From contig SCPZ01000028.1 in NCBI GenBank assembly GCA_004299305.1, forward strand, positions 1 through 58,844: 58,844 bases of DNA, written 5' to 3'. A program made the position numbers and the translations under genes. Source of the stretch: Methylobacter sp. GTDB taxonomy: Bacteria; Pseudomonadota; Gammaproteobacteria; Methylococcales; Methylomonadaceae. Below are positions 1 to 10,623 of this stretch, in pieces; position 1 is the stretch's first letter, and each line of letters starts with the position of its first letter. The notes under the pieces are model-generated. The model saw nothing but the letters and a program-made list of their open reading frames with translations, was not told the origin of the DNA and made no database searches.

Positions 1-125
1 CAGATAAGACGGATTTACACGGATTTTTTAGAATATTCTGCGCTTTTAATCAGTGATTATCCGTTCTATCTGTGTCGCCTAGAGGCGCCTACTTTTGGCA
101 TCCGTGTTCTATTGTATTTAACACG
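1..125 (-). repeat. ACACGGAT-type dispersed palindrome, copy 1
   Basis: Read on the minus strand this matches the element at 12797-12905: the same AATAGAACACGGATG start, CACTGATT and AAAAGCGC blocks, and AAATCCGTGTAAATC right arm. Compared with that copy it carries an extra segment of about 23 bp (about 89-112) containing a small CGCC/GGCG hairpin, which looks like a nested insertion. No gene is seen in 1-248, and no convincing promoter was recognised for the gene that follows. Confidence 0.7.
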
Positions 126-248
126 GTATTTTATTTATTGCGAGTTGCCTAATGCGCTTGAGTCAAGGCGTAACTTATTCGGCCTTGCCGAAATCATGGC
201 AAAATAGGCGAAACAAGACATATAAATACTAAGACAACAAAAACTTAA

Positions 249-3200
249 ATGAATAACAAGCTACTCGCTTCTTTTAACGCGCTATCAAACGACGAACAAC
301 AGATTCTACAGGCTTTGTCGGTGATTTATGAGCCGATAGGGCAAACTAAATTTCAAGAGCTATTGAAAAAATCCGCTGTTTTTCCGCCAAATGCCACAGT
401 AATCATTGACAAAACATTGAAGGGGAAATTGCAGGAAACAGGCTTAATGGGTGTTTCTGTTGACGGTTGGCAGTGTCACCCGGATATTGTTGAACCATTG
501 ATGCGGCTTGCGGTGCAACAACTCTGGTTTAATAAGTTAGCGGCCTTTTCGATTGCCGATCACAAGGTTTATTATCAAGCCCGGTTTATTGTTCCTAATG
601 CCATAAAAATGCTTCGCATCTTTTTGTATCAGGGCGATGACAAGGCCTTTTCTGCAAACTTAGATCGGCTTCGTTCGCTTGCTCCGCATAATTTTTTGGA
701 TATTATCAATAGAATTTTCTTTAATGATTTTGATGTGGACTGGTTTACATCACTGTCTGAGCAGATCAGATTTCTGGTTCTAGGATATTTTGTCGGTGGC
801 GGTCTTCGGTATTTAAGTGAATATACCTTGCAGTATCAATTACTGGAACAGTTTTTCGGTGCAGAAAAATCAAACGATCAGCAGATTGTCCATACGGTGA
901 TTGAACAACGCCTGCTGCGCGGCAATTTTAACGACGCAGAAACTTGGTTAGCAGGCGATATGTCGGCGCGTGGTTTAAAAATATTGGCTACCTTGCGTTT
1001 TTTGCAAAACCGTAATGACGAAGCGTTGGAATTGTTTAATGCCGCGCTCAAAGCGCTTAAAAAAGAAACCGGTAAACGTAATATCAGCATCAATGGCTTG
1101 TCCGGTGTTTTCTTTAGTCTGACCTTATTACGCACGCGTAATTTTAGCAATTTGACTTTGCTTAAACAAAATACGCAGATCACGATTAAGCATGGATCGC
1201 AAGATGAGTTTTATTTGCTCAATTTAATTTTGTTGGATGCGGTCGATGTTTATCAAGGCAAGCAATCTGCCGAACACAATCATTATTTGTTCAAGAGTAA
1301 TGACTTTGCTTATGAACGATTGTTTCAAGCCTTGCTATTGTATTGGATAGGCGAAATGGAAACGATGACTGCTAAGAATAAAGGCTTTTTGGCAGGGTTA
1401 GCCAAGTTTTGCGAGCAGGCGCAGAAGCTTGGTTTTGTCTGGTATGCTGCCGTGAGTTCGGCGCTGTTGCAACGTCTGGACTATAAAAATGAAACTTGGG
1501 TCTGCGAACCTATAGCACAGCAGTATGTGAATTCACCGTTTAACGCCATTATCGATTTATTGCCGCAGGTGTCGAAATGGCAAAGAGCCTTGGACGCGCT
1601 AACGCAATTGAAAAATGCGCCGGCAGTAAGCCAGGCTAATCAGCAGGTACGCATGATTTGGACGCTCAGCTTGCTGAACAGTCAGGCTGTGTTGGAGCCG
1701 AAAGAGCAAAAGTTAGGTAAAAGCGGCCGTTGGACTAAAGGTCGGCCTGTTTCTTTAAAGCGTCTGTATCAGGATTTAGCCGAATTCGATTACTTGTCCG
1801 AGTACGATCATCGGATCTGTGCGCATATTCATATGGAAAAGGAAAGCAGCTACTGGAGCAGCTACGCTAAAGAAATTTACGAATTGTCGGATGAAGCTGT
1901 TTTGGCCGCCGTCGGTCATCCGCATGTTTATTGGGTAAATCAGGAAGGAGCAGGCGCACCGGTAGAAATCAGTCTGGCCGAGCCTCAATTACTGGTTAAG
2001 GAGCAGCAAGCTTCCCTGCATATCTCATTAATCCCGGCAATTACCGGGCAACAGGTTATTGTCCAAAGAACCGCCGACAATGGCTTGCTGGTTTATAAGA
2101 TTAGCGACCAGCATCGCCAGGTAGCCGAGATTCTGGGTAAAAACGGCTTAACCGTACCGGCGTCGGCGCGTCAGCAGGTGATCGATTCGATAGCCTCGGT
2201 TGCTTCAATGTTAACCGTTCAATCCGATATAGGCGGCGCCTCCAGTCATGCGCAAAGCGTCGATGCCGACAGCCGCCTGCATGTTCATCTGCAGCCGGTC
2301 GGGCAGGGCATACAAATAGAGGTTTTTGTTCAACCTTTTAACGGCGGCGGGCCGCTTTATAAACCCGGCGCAGGCGGAACCACGGTGTTGGCGGAAATTG
2401 ACGGCAAGCAGCTGCAAACCGCCCGCGATTTTAAGCTCGAAAAACAACACTTAAAGCAAGTTTTGGATGAGTGCCCGGAACTTTACGCCGATAAAGACGC
2501 CAAATGGTTGTTGGATGATCCCGAAGCCGCGCTGGAGGCATTATTGCATTTACAGGCCTTGGGCGATTTTGCGGTACTGGAATGGCCGAAGGGTAAAAAA
2601 ATTCAAATCAGTCGCGAGGCCGGTTTGTCCCAGGCGCAGTTTTCGGTACGTAAGGAAAAAGACTGGTTTAGCGTCGAAGGCAATTTGCAGATTAATGAGC
2701 AGGAAGTGCTAGATATGCAGCGCTTAATGATCCTGTTAAACAGTTCGCCCGGTCGCTTTTTAAAGCTTGAAGACGGCCAGATTATCGCCTTAACCCGCGA
2801 ATTGCGCCAACGCCTGGACGATTTGGCAGGTCTAGGCGATGTGCAAAAGGACAAGGTGCGCTTTCATCCCCTGGCGGCGCAGGCCTTGGATGCAATTACC
2901 ACCGGCATGAACATCACTGCGGCCAAGCCGTGGCAGGACCAATTGCGCCGCCTGAACGAAACAGCCGATTTAAGTCCTAAAGTGCCGTCCACCTTGCAAG
3001 GCGAGTTGCGTGATTACCAACGCGAAGGCTATCAATGGATGTCGCGGTTAGCGCATTGGGGCGCAGGCGCTTGTCTTGCGGATGATATGGGGCTGGGTAA
3101 AACCGTGCAGGCTTTGGCGCTGATTTTATCCCGCGCCCCGGATGGGCCGACGCTGATTTTAGCGCCTACCTCGGTATGCATTAACTGGCTGGAAGAATGT

Positions 3201-4379
3201 CAGCGTTTTGCGCCGACCTTGAATGTTCATCAATTCGGCGGCGGCGATCGGCAAGCTATGCTGGATGCCGCCGGGCCTTTCGATTTGATTGTATGCAGCT
3301 ACGGCCTGTTGCAAACCGAAGGCGAGCGCTTGGCGCAAAAACATTGGCAAACCCTGGTTGCCGACGAGGCGCAGGCCATTAAAAATGCGCTGACCAAACG
3401 CTCCAAAGCCGCAATGGCCTTGCAGGCCGACTTTAAATTGATTACCACCGGCACGCCGATAGAAAATCATCTGGGGGAACTGTGGAATTTGTTCAATTTT
3501 ATTAATCCGGGCTTGCTGGGTACTTTGCCGAAATTTAACGAACGTTACGCGCAGGCTATCGAAAATCAGCAAGATCAAGCCGTGCAGCAACGGCTTAGAA
3601 AATTGTTGCGACCGTTCATCTTGCGGCGACTTAAAAATGACGTATTAACCGAATTGCCGTCCCGCACCGAAGTAACCTTGCATGTCGAATTAAGCAAGGA
3701 AGAGCGCGCTATTTACGAAGCTTTGCGGCGTAATGCGATGCAGACCGTGATGGAGGCTACCGGTCAGCCTGGACACCAGCAGCTGAAAGTATTGGCCGAA
3801 ATTATGAAATTGCGCCGTTCCTGCTGTAATCCGCGTTTGGTGATTGAGGAAAGTACGGTTCCCAGTTCCAAGCTGGAGGCTTTTGAAGAACTGGTTGATG
3901 AATTACTGGACAATCGTCATAAGGCCTTGGTCTTTAGCCAGTTTGTCGGGCATTTAACGCTGATTCGTGAGCTGCTGGACAAAAAAGGCATTGCCTATCA
4001 TTACCTGGACGGTGCAACCCCGGTTCCGCAACGAAAAAAAGCCATGAATGCATTTCAGGCGGGGGAGGGCGATTTGTTTTTAATCAGCTTGAAAGCCGGG
4101 GGCACCGGTTTGAATTTAACCGCTGCCGACTATGTGATCCACATGGACCCCTGGTGGAACCCGGCGGTTGAAGATCAAGCTTCCGACCGCGCTCACCGTA
4201 TGGGACAGAAACGCCCCGTTACCATTTATCGCTTGGTCGCGAAAGATACCATTGAAGACAAGATTGTCGAGTTGCATAAACATAAGCGCGATTTAGCCAA
4301 TAGCTTGCTGGAAGGCGGCGAAGTCAGCGGCAAAATGTCGGTTGAGGATATGATGGCGTTGATTAGGGAGATTGATTAA
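249..4379 (+). CDS. SNF2-family DEAD/DEAH helicase, long N-terminal region
   Basis: This is a 1376-residue protein of the bacterial SNF2/Rad54-like ATPase family (DNA translocases that remodel protein-DNA complexes). The C-terminal third holds the motor: Walker A DDMGLGKT near residue 944, Walker B DEAQ near 1038, TGTPIENHLGELW, and the helicase C domain ending in DRAHRMGQ near 1313. The first 850 or so residues match nothing I recognise and show no SWIM-type zinc cluster. The start has no clear Shine-Dalgarno sequence but no better one is visible. It stands alone, 180 bp before the next gene, with repeats upstream. The motor call is secure; the cellular role is unknown. Confidence 0.93.
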   Translation: MNNKLLASFNALSNDEQQILQALSVIYEPIGQTKFQELLKKSAVFPPNATVIIDKTLKGKLQETGLMGVSVDGWQCHPDIVEPLMRLAVQQLWFNKLAAFSIADHKVYYQARFIVPNAIKMLRIFLYQGDDKAFSANLDRLRSLAPHNFLDIINRIFFNDFDVDWFTSLSEQIRFLVLGYFVGGGLRYLSEYTLQYQLLEQFFGAEKSNDQQIVHTVIEQRLLRGNFNDAETWLAGDMSARGLKILATLRFLQNRNDEALELFNAALKALKKETGKRNISINGLSGVFFSLTLLRTRNFSNLTLLKQNTQITIKHGSQDEFYLLNLILLDAVDVYQGKQSAEHNHYLFKSNDFAYERLFQALLLYWIGEMETMTAKNKGFLAGLAKFCEQAQKLGFVWYAAVSSALLQRLDYKNETWVCEPIAQQYVNSPFNAIIDLLPQVSKWQRALDALTQLKNAPAVSQANQQVRMIWTLSLLNSQAVLEPKEQKLGKSGRWTKGRPVSLKRLYQDLAEFDYLSEYDHRICAHIHMEKESSYWSSYAKEIYELSDEAVLAAVGHPHVYWVNQEGAGAPVEISLAEPQLLVKEQQASLHISLIPAITGQQVIVQRTADNGLLVYKISDQHRQVAEILGKNGLTVPASARQQVIDSIASVASMLTVQSDIGGASSHAQSVDADSRLHVHLQPVGQGIQIEVFVQPFNGGGPLYKPGAGGTTVLAEIDGKQLQTARDFKLEKQHLKQVLDECPELYADKDAKWLLDDPEAALEALLHLQALGDFAVLEWPKGKKIQISREAGLSQAQFSVRKEKDWFSVEGNLQINEQEVLDMQRLMILLNSSPGRFLKLEDGQIIALTRELRQRLDDLAGLGDVQKDKVRFHPLAAQALDAITTGMNITAAKPWQDQLRRLNETADLSPKVPSTLQGELRDYQREGYQWMSRLAHWGAGACLADDMGLGKTVQALALILSRAPDGPTLILAPTSVCINWLEECQRFAPTLNVHQFGGGDRQAMLDAAGPFDLIVCSYGLLQTEGERLAQKHWQTLVADEAQAIKNALTKRSKAAMALQADFKLITTGTPIENHLGELWNLFNFINPGLLGTLPKFNERYAQAIENQQDQAVQQRLRKLLRPFILRRLKNDVLTELPSRTEVTLHVELSKEERAIYEALRRNAMQTVMEATGQPGHQQLKVLAEIMKLRRSCCNPRLVIEESTVPSSKLEAFEELVDELLDNRHKALVFSQFVGHLTLIRELLDKKGIAYHYLDGATPVPQRKKAMNAFQAGEGDLFLISLKAGGTGLNLTAADYVIHMDPWWNPAVEDQASDRAHRMGQKRPVTIYRLVAKDTIEDKIVELHKHKRDLANSLLEGGEVSGKMSVEDMMALIREID

Positions 4380-4561
4380 AGGGATGGGGGAAAGAAGCGG
4401 ATAACGCCGCTGCCAGCCTCGGAAAATATTATGCACCTTATTTTTGTACCTGATTGTGCATCGATGGTATCCTCGGCGAGTAATCCCGATTCACAGCAAA
4501 GGTAGCTTATTTTTGGATAGAAACTAAACCGATAACAACAACTTTCAGTAAAGGGGCAACT

Positions 4562-5890
4562 ATGGACAAACGACTTTGGCTTTTTTTAATGTTGTTTTTG
4601 ACTCACAGCGCGGTTTTTGGCAAAGAAACGTCGACCACCGTCAAACCGGAATCTGTAGGTCTGTCTTCACAACGCTTGCAACGCATTGATCAGTTGATCG
4701 ACCAGCATATAGAGGAAAAAAAGATTGCCGGCGCCGTAGTGCTGGTCGCTCGCAAAGGCAAGATCGCCTATTTCCGCGAAGCGGGCTTGGCCGATACCGA
4801 CAAGCCGATGCAAAAAGATACGATTTTTAGGGTCGTATCGATGACTAAACCGCTGACCAGTGTCGCTATCATGTTGCTGTATGAGCAAGGTAAACTGCTG
4901 CTGTCCGATCCGGTATCGAAATACATTCCCGAGTTTAAAGACCCTAAGGTGCTGGAACTGCAAGCGCAAGGCTCGGCCTCAGAATATAAACTGGTACCGG
5001 CGAAACGGGAAATCACTATTCGTGATTTGCTTAGCCATACGTCCGGGTTGTTGTATCTGTTCCCCAATAATTATTTCCATGAGCGCGAACGACAACTGGT
5101 GGTCGATTTCTACAAGGATGCCGGGATTACCGACGGTTTTTGCCGTCCTAACGAAACCATTGGCGATATGGTCAAACGGCTGGCGCGTCTGCCGCTCTAC
5201 AAACATCCGGGTGAAGTGTGGGATTACAGTTTGTCCAGTGATGTACTGGGCTATCTGGTCGAGGTGGTGTCAGGAATGCCCTTTGACCAATTCATGCAAC
5301 AACGGATTTTCGATCCTTTGAAAATGCGCGACAGCCATTTTTACATTCCTAAAGAAAAATTGGGCCGCTTGGCTGCGGTCTGGAAGAGCGATTGGCACGG
5401 TTCGCTGGTCAGAGTCGGTGATGAACCGATGATAGACGGCGATTTAGCACTGTGTCCCTCCGATGCAGAAGCCTTGTCCGGCAAGTATTTGACCGGTGGC
5501 GGCAATGTTTTATCCACGGTGTACGATTATTACCGTTTTGCACAAATGCTGCTCAACAAGGGCGAGTTGGATGGTACGCGGCTGTTAAGCCGAAAAACCG
5601 TCGAATTGATGACGGCTACCAATCATATCGGCAACTTCGATGCGACCTTCCTGCACGATCACGGCTGGAAATTCGGCCTAGGCTTTGCGATTCAGCAAGA
5701 CCGTTCCCATGATGTCGATGCCGGCGATCCCGGCGTTTTTGAATGGGCGGGAATTTATTCCACCCGTTTTAGCGTCGATCCCAAGGAAGATAAAATCACC
5801 ATTTTTATGTCGCAAACATCACCCTTTAATCTGCATTTCAATTTATGGGATAAATTGCTGGTGTTGTCCGGTTCGGCAATTAACGATTAA
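4562..5890 (+). CDS. Secreted serine hydrolase, beta-lactamase class C/esterase family
   Basis: The 442-residue protein begins with a signal peptide (residues 1-20, cleavage after VFG) and has the beta-lactamase/transpeptidase-like fold signature. The nucleophile motif S93-M-T-K96 follows the usual FRVVSMTKPLTS context, and WDYSLSSDVLG supplies the second conserved Tyr motif. Family members are mostly esterases or D-aminopeptidases; true beta-lactamase activity should not be assumed. AAAGGGG lies just before the ATG. The next gene starts 15 bp after the stop, so it probably heads a transcript with the solute-binding proteins and kinase. Confidence 0.88.
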   Translation: MDKRLWLFLMLFLTHSAVFGKETSTTVKPESVGLSSQRLQRIDQLIDQHIEEKKIAGAVVLVARKGKIAYFREAGLADTDKPMQKDTIFRVVSMTKPLTSVAIMLLYEQGKLLLSDPVSKYIPEFKDPKVLELQAQGSASEYKLVPAKREITIRDLLSHTSGLLYLFPNNYFHERERQLVVDFYKDAGITDGFCRPNETIGDMVKRLARLPLYKHPGEVWDYSLSSDVLGYLVEVVSGMPFDQFMQQRIFDPLKMRDSHFYIPKEKLGRLAAVWKSDWHGSLVRVGDEPMIDGDLALCPSDAEALSGKYLTGGGNVLSTVYDYYRFAQMLLNKGELDGTRLLSRKTVELMTATNHIGNFDATFLHDHGWKFGLGFAIQQDRSHDVDAGDPGVFEWAGIYSTRFSVDPKEDKITIFMSQTSPFNLHFNLWDKLLVLSGSAIND

Positions 5891-5905
5891 ATGAGGGGAA
5901 TCACG

Positions 5906-6739
5906 ATGAATATTAAAAAAGCATTAACACGACTGACTGTCATGTTGTTGGTCATGGTCATTTATCCTGTTACCGCATTAGCCACCGGGCCGCGCATTAA
6001 ACAGGATCTGTTTACGCCGAATGCTAACTCGATTTATGCATTGGATTTTCCGCCGTTTATCACCACCGAACTAAACGACGGTGGCATGGCCGTTGAGCTG
6101 GTCAATACCGCATTGCAAATAGAAAAAATCAGCGCTTCGATCAATATCCTGCCGTTACCGCGGATGATGAAATACTACGTTTTGCAGGAAAAGGCGCTGG
6201 CGCTGATCGGCAATCATTTAAGTTTTACGGCTGATCAGCAAAAGGAGCTGATCTTTATACCGCTGTTGCGATTGAAAGAGCACTACTATGTTTACCAACC
6301 CAAACATCCCGAAGGCTTACCTTGGCAAGGCGATTTGAAAGCATTGGCGAAACTGGTCTATGGCGCTAATCCTGAAGAAGACGTGGCTGCTTATCAACAA
6401 GCCGGTATTCAGGTTGAGACGGGCAATACCCTGACTTTGATGGAGAAATTGAAGGCTGAGAAGATCGATTTTATGGGTAATTCGGAGTTGGCGGTCAACT
6501 GGTTCCTGGATAGAAACTTTTCGACCGATAAAGCCAAATTCAGCAAACTGGAGCCTGGCGCAGGCGAGGAAACTATTTTTATTATTTTCAACAAAAACCA
6601 TCCGCAAGGCGAAGCGCTGGCAAAGCAATTTAAGCAAGGTTTGGACGCTATCATCGCCAATGGTCAATATAAAGCGTTGCTGGAGAAACATTTTGGCGGC
6701 AGCGAAGCCGTCAATCGCTACAGTCTGCCGCTGCAATAG
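5906..6739 (+). CDS. Periplasmic solute-binding protein, family 3-like
   Basis: This 277-residue protein has a signal peptide (cleavage after ALA, residue 26) and the layout of SBP_bac_3/PBPb amino-acid-type binding proteins, ending in the family's usual GLDAIIANGQYKALLEKHF segment. The ATG at 5906 is preferred over the in-frame ATG at 5891 because GAGGGG lies 8 bp upstream of it. No ABC permease or ATPase is nearby; instead a second binding protein and a sensor kinase follow. It may therefore present a ligand to the kinase rather than feed a transporter (inference). Confidence 0.82.
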   Translation: MNIKKALTRLTVMLLVMVIYPVTALATGPRIKQDLFTPNANSIYALDFPPFITTELNDGGMAVELVNTALQIEKISASINILPLPRMMKYYVLQEKALALIGNHLSFTADQQKELIFIPLLRLKEHYYVYQPKHPEGLPWQGDLKALAKLVYGANPEEDVAAYQQAGIQVETGNTLTLMEKLKAEKIDFMGNSELAVNWFLDRNFSTDKAKFSKLEPGAGEETIFIIFNKNHPQGEALAKQFKQGLDAIIANGQYKALLEKHFGGSEAVNRYSLPLQ

Positions 6740-6755
6740 TAACGGTATATCGACA

Positions 6756-7541
6756 ATGATCTACCTGCGCTATCTACTGCTGCTGATCCCGTTATGGACT
6801 GCGCAGGCTGACATTGTCGTATTGGAGGCTAATGAAAGTCCTCCTTATTGGTCTAACTCGCTACCAGGCGGTGGTTTAGGCAGCGAGTTGGTGCAGGCAA
6901 TTTCGGACGCTGTCGGATTGCAAACCCAAATCAACTTTGTGCCCTTGTCGCGAATGATTGAGGACAAAAACAATAACGATCTGGGGAATCCGGAGTTTTA
7001 CATGGCGCAACAGGAGTTTGCCGCAATTATTCCTTTTGCAATAACGGAAGCGGCAATTTTTTATTATCGTCCCCGCTACAACCACGCGCTGAAACTCACC
7101 GGTTTTAACGATTTGAAGCAATACCGCTTGGGCGTGTTAAAAGGCACGCTGATCGACCGGCACGCATTTGAGCAAATGGGCCTGCATTTTGAATCCAGCT
7201 ACGCCCAAGCCTCATTGTTTAAAAAGCTAAAACTGGGCAGGATCGATTTGGTGTTTGAAATTGACTTGGTTGGCAGGCAAATGATCGCGCAATTGTTTCC
7301 AGAACAGAAGGATGACTTTATCAGGCAACCGTTGCCGAATAGCATTTCACCTATCGCGATTATGCTCGATGCTGAATATCCACATGCTGTCGAGATAGCG
7401 GCACAGTATAGGAAAGGCTTGGCGGCGATTATTGCTAATGGCCGCTATCAACAAATTGTCGAGAAATACTATCCTGACGGGCAACTGCCATCCGGTTGGT
7501 TTGCCAATTTACAGCGCTTTCAGCAGCTTTATTCTTTTTAG
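6756..7541 (+). CDS. Second periplasmic solute-binding protein, family 3-like
   Basis: The 261-residue protein starts at the ATG at 6756, giving a clean signal peptide [18 protein letters not shown]. The upstream in-frame ATG at 6660 lies inside the preceding gene and is unlikely. The architecture and the C-terminal [19 protein letters not shown] match the neighbour, so the two are divergent paralogues. The gene lies 16 bp after its paralogue and 14 bp before the hybrid kinase. The ligand cannot be told from sequence. Confidence 0.82.
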   Translation: MIYLRYLLLLIPLWTAQADIVVLEANESPPYWSNSLPGGGLGSELVQAISDAVGLQTQINFVPLSRMIEDKNNNDLGNPEFYMAQQEFAAIIPFAITEAAIFYYRPRYNHALKLTGFNDLKQYRLGVLKGTLIDRHAFEQMGLHFESSYAQASLFKKLKLGRIDLVFEIDLVGRQMIAQLFPEQKDDFIRQPLPNSISPIAIMLDAEYPHAVEIAAQYRKGLAAIIANGRYQQIVEKYYPDGQLPSGWFANLQRFQQLYSF

Positions 7542-7555
7542 TCAATCGGCATTGC

Positions 7556-9847
7556 ATGAAACCCCGTTCCTTAAGCATCAAAACCCGTATCACCGTATCG
7601 TTGTTGGTGATTGTCGTGATAGGCTTGGCGCCTTACGAGATATGGAATTATATCCAGGTTGAACAGCGCCTGAGCAGCGAACTGGAAAATCAGGCCGATA
7701 GAAAAGTACTGCGCTTGAAAGAAAATCTGGTCATTCCTCTTTGGGAAATGGACGAAGAGTGGATAGGTAAAATGATTGACGTTGAGATGATGGACAATAA
7801 CGCCTATGCGGTGCAGGTCAGTGGCGACGAACAGTTATTTGTCTCCCGGCTCAGGAATGAACAGGGGCAATCGATCAAAGGCAGCAGACAAACTATCGTC
7901 GGCGATTTCATCGTACGTCGGCAAGATGTCTTACACGATAATATCAAAATCGGCCAGGTACAGCTCTATCTCAGCAAGCGCAGTTTACAAACCCAATTAC
8001 AAAACGAAGCATTAGCGACCGCGATTAGGGCTTTGGTGCTGATTTTTCTAATCGTGTTGTTTCTGGGGGCTAAATTGAATCAACTCGTGGTTAAACCGCT
8101 GTTTCGGATTTTGGACGTGGTCAACGCCATCGCTAATGGACGCTATGACGTCAGTTTTACCGACAAGCGCAACGATGAACTGGGAATGTTGGCGTTAGGC
8201 ATAATCCAAATGATGCAAAACCTGCGTTTGCGTGAAACCGAGCGTGATCAGGCTTCAGCAGAGTTACAGCAGGCTAACAAGCGGTTGGAGTGGGAATTGC
8301 TTGAGCGTATCAAGGCCCAAACAGCATTAAAAGAGTTGAACGAAACGCTGGAGCAACGCATACAGACGCGCACAGCGGACTTGCAATTGAGTAATCAGCA
8401 CCTGCAAGAGCTGGGCATCGCTCTTGAAAAAGCCAAAAACGATGCCGAAGCCGCCAATCGGGCAAAAAGTATTTTCCTGGCTAATATGAGTCATGAGCTG
8501 CGTACACCGATGAATGCCGTGCTGGGCTTTTCCAGGCTGATGCAAAGCGATAAGAACTTAAGCGCTTCACAACATGAAAATCTCGATATCATCAACCGTA
8601 GCGGCAATCATTTGCTGGAATTGATCAACCAGGTGCTGGATATGGCCAAAATTGAGGCGGGCCGGATGGTTGTCGAAAACGCAGCGTTCGATTTAGGCGC
8701 GATGATTCGCGACATCATCGACATGATGCACGAACGCGCCGAATCGAAAGGGCTTAATTTGAGCCTTGATCAATGCTCGTCGTTTCCGCGCTTTGTCAGT
8801 GCGGATGCCGGCAAGTTGCGGCATATCCTGATCAATCTGTTGAGTAATGCTATTAAATATACCCGGCAAGGCGAAGTGGTTTTGAGGCTGGCCACGCTGT
8901 CAAATGACGATCCCCTGATTCTGGTGTGTGAGGTTGAAGATACCGGCATTGGCATTGCCGAGCAGGATTTATCACGAATTTTTGAGGCGTTTGTCCAGGT
9001 TGGAGCCCAGGCGGATCAACATGGCACCGGTTTGGGCCTGATCATTACCAAGCAATATGCCGAATTGATGGGTGGGTCGATTGCGGTCAGAAGTCAGCTC
9101 GGTAAGGGCTCGGTATTTCGAGTTGAAATTCCGGCGGTCAGTGTGTCGGAATCTGCCATCGAAACCTTTCATGATTCGATCATGAGTCGCGTGATTGGCC
9201 TGGAACCCGGACAACCCGAATATCGGGTGCTGATTGTCGAAGACAAATTTGACAATCGCTTGTTGCTGAAAAAAGTGCTGGAAACTGTGGGTATCGTCGT
9301 GATTGAAGCGGAAAACGGCCTGGAAGCGGTGGCGGCTTTTAAGCGGTGGCATCCCGATTTTATCTGGATGGATAGGCGTATGCCGGTGATGGATGGTCTT
9401 GAAGCAACCCGGACGATTTTAGCATTACCGGAGGCGAAAAATGTCAAGATCGCGGCAATAACGGCTTCGGTTTTTTTGGAAGAGCGGCAGGCCTTATTTC
9501 AAGCCGGTGTCTGTGCGATTATCAACAAGCCGTATCGCAATGAAGAAATCTTTGATTGCATGGCCAAGCAATTGGGCCTGCGCTACTGTTATGAAGAGGG
9601 CGATAGCCAGTCGGCCATTGATAACGAGTTGAATCAAGACGGGTTAGCTGAGAAGTTCAAACAATTACCCAAAGAATGGTTGGCGACATTGCAAACTGCG
9701 GCGACCGGACTGGATGTCGAGCAATGTCTAGACATTATTCAAAAGATTGACACGATTGATTCAACATTATCAAAACAGTTACAGACATTAGTTAATCAGT
9801 TTGATTTTGAGAGTTTGTTAAAAATTATTGGCGCTGACTTGTCTTGA
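7556..9847 (+). CDS. Hybrid sensor histidine kinase with HAMP and receiver
   Basis: This is a 763-residue membrane kinase when started at the ATG at 7556; earlier in-frame codons lie in the preceding gene. Order: TM1 about 11-29, a periplasmic domain of about 120 residues, TM2 about 152-176, HAMP to about 230, coiled coil, HisKA with phospho-acceptor H313 in SHELRTPMN, HATPase ([16 protein letters not shown]), and a receiver from 558 with D606 ([11 protein letters not shown]) and KPYR. The final ~100 residues show no obvious HPt histidine. No separate DNA-binding response regulator is adjacent, so the phosphorelay partner must be elsewhere. Two solute-binding proteins directly upstream suggest a periplasmic ligand input. 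Confidence 0.93.
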   Translation: MKPRSLSIKTRITVSLLVIVVIGLAPYEIWNYIQVEQRLSSELENQADRKVLRLKENLVIPLWEMDEEWIGKMIDVEMMDNNAYAVQVSGDEQLFVSRLRNEQGQSIKGSRQTIVGDFIVRRQDVLHDNIKIGQVQLYLSKRSLQTQLQNEALATAIRALVLIFLIVLFLGAKLNQLVVKPLFRILDVVNAIANGRYDVSFTDKRNDELGMLALGIIQMMQNLRLRETERDQASAELQQANKRLEWELLERIKAQTALKELNETLEQRIQTRTADLQLSNQHLQELGIALEKAKNDAEAANRAKSIFLANMSHELRTPMNAVLGFSRLMQSDKNLSASQHENLDIINRSGNHLLELINQVLDMAKIEAGRMVVENAAFDLGAMIRDIIDMMHERAESKGLNLSLDQCSSFPRFVSADAGKLRHILINLLSNAIKYTRQGEVVLRLATLSNDDPLILVCEVEDTGIGIAEQDLSRIFEAFVQVGAQADQHGTGLGLIITKQYAELMGGSIAVRSQLGKGSVFRVEIPAVSVSESAIETFHDSIMSRVIGLEPGQPEYRVLIVEDKFDNRLLLKKVLETVGIVVIEAENGLEAVAAFKRWHPDFIWMDRRMPVMDGLEATRTILALPEAKNVKIAAITASVFLEERQALFQAGVCAIINKPYRNEEIFDCMAKQLGLRYCYEEGDSQSAIDNELNQDGLAEKFKQLPKEWLATLQTAATGLDVEQCLDIIQKIDTIDSTLSKQLQTLVNQFDFESLLKIIGADLS

Positions 9848-9893
9848 TGCCAATTAGTTTTTAATTTCCATACACAGCAACAGGCGAGCCATA

Positions 9894-10373
9894 ATGCGCA
9901 AAATAATGATCAACCAAACCGCTGAAAACATTCTATCTTCGGAGCTGAACTTTTTGGATTTGGAGCAACTTGCCCAAGTTGAGTTTACCTCGGAGTGTCT
10001 CGAACACCCGGTTGAGTCGGCCTTGTTGCTGACGGAGGATTTGGGGCTGGGGTGGCAGGCGGCAAGCGGCGGTGAGCAAACGATCCGTCTTGTTTTCGAT
10101 CAACCCTGCACTATCGAACATATTTTTTTGGTGTTTGATGAGCAGCAGCAGTCGCGCACCCAAGAATTTGTGCTGTTTTGGTTGATGGATAACGCGAGCT
10201 CATATCAGGAAGTTTTGCGCCAGCAATATCACTTTAGCCCCCCGGACACCACTCGCGAAGTCGAGCATTATGAGGTTAGGCTCAATCAATTAAAGGCGCT
10301 GGAATTAAGAATAATTCCCGACATTAGCGGTGGAGACGCTTGCGCTACACTTAAAAGGTTGCGTCTTGCGTAA
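9894..10373 (+). CDS. Small beta-rich protein, F5/8 type C-like fold (tentative)
   Basis: This is a 159-residue protein without signal peptide or membrane segment. The alternating hydrophobic pattern, with segments such as IRLVFDQPCTIEHIFLVFDE and a terminal ALELRIIPDISGG, resembles discoidin/F5-8 type C jelly-roll domains (sugar or ligand binding). No catalytic motif is visible. Either ATG 9894 or ATG 9906 could be the start. It follows the hybrid kinase by 46 bp and may be co-transcribed; a regulatory or binding role is inference. Confidence 0.6.
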   Translation: MRKIMINQTAENILSSELNFLDLEQLAQVEFTSECLEHPVESALLLTEDLGLGWQAASGGEQTIRLVFDQPCTIEHIFLVFDEQQQSRTQEFVLFWLMDNASSYQEVLRQQYHFSPPDTTREVEHYEVRLNQLKALELRIIPDISGGDACATLKRLRLA

Positions 10374-10444
10374 ATGCCGCTTCTAATACGCATGGCCGCC
10401 ATGTGTGTATGTCGGCTAAATAAATAATGTAACTGCTCGGCAGT

Positions 10445-10537
10445 TAAAAAAACAGGACACAGGTGTCACCGATTCGGCTGATCGATGCTGATAAAATCAA
10501 ATTCGTATCAATCCGTCTCCGTGTCCTGTTGTTTTTA
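10445..10537. repeat. Long imperfect palindrome upstream of hppA
   Basis: AACAGGACAC at 10451-10460 is perfectly complementary to GTGTCCTGTT at 10521-10530. The stem extends outward through A/T-rich arms with one bulge, and the interior is itself an imperfect palindrome (GATT/AATC, TGAT/ATCA blocks). It may act as a terminator of the upstream operon or as a leader structure of hppA. The size and style resemble the ACACGGAT family. Confidence 0.6.
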
Positions 10538-10623
10538 AAGTAGGCATCTTCTGAATAGTTATTAAATAATAAAAATAGCGTTGCCTGATGGGGTCACGTT
10601 AAATCAACCAAAGAGGAGAAGTT

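Noticed and set aside
3159-3590. 143-codon minus-strand frame inside the helicase gene
   Set aside because: Antisense to conserved SNF2 motifs; no independent evidence.
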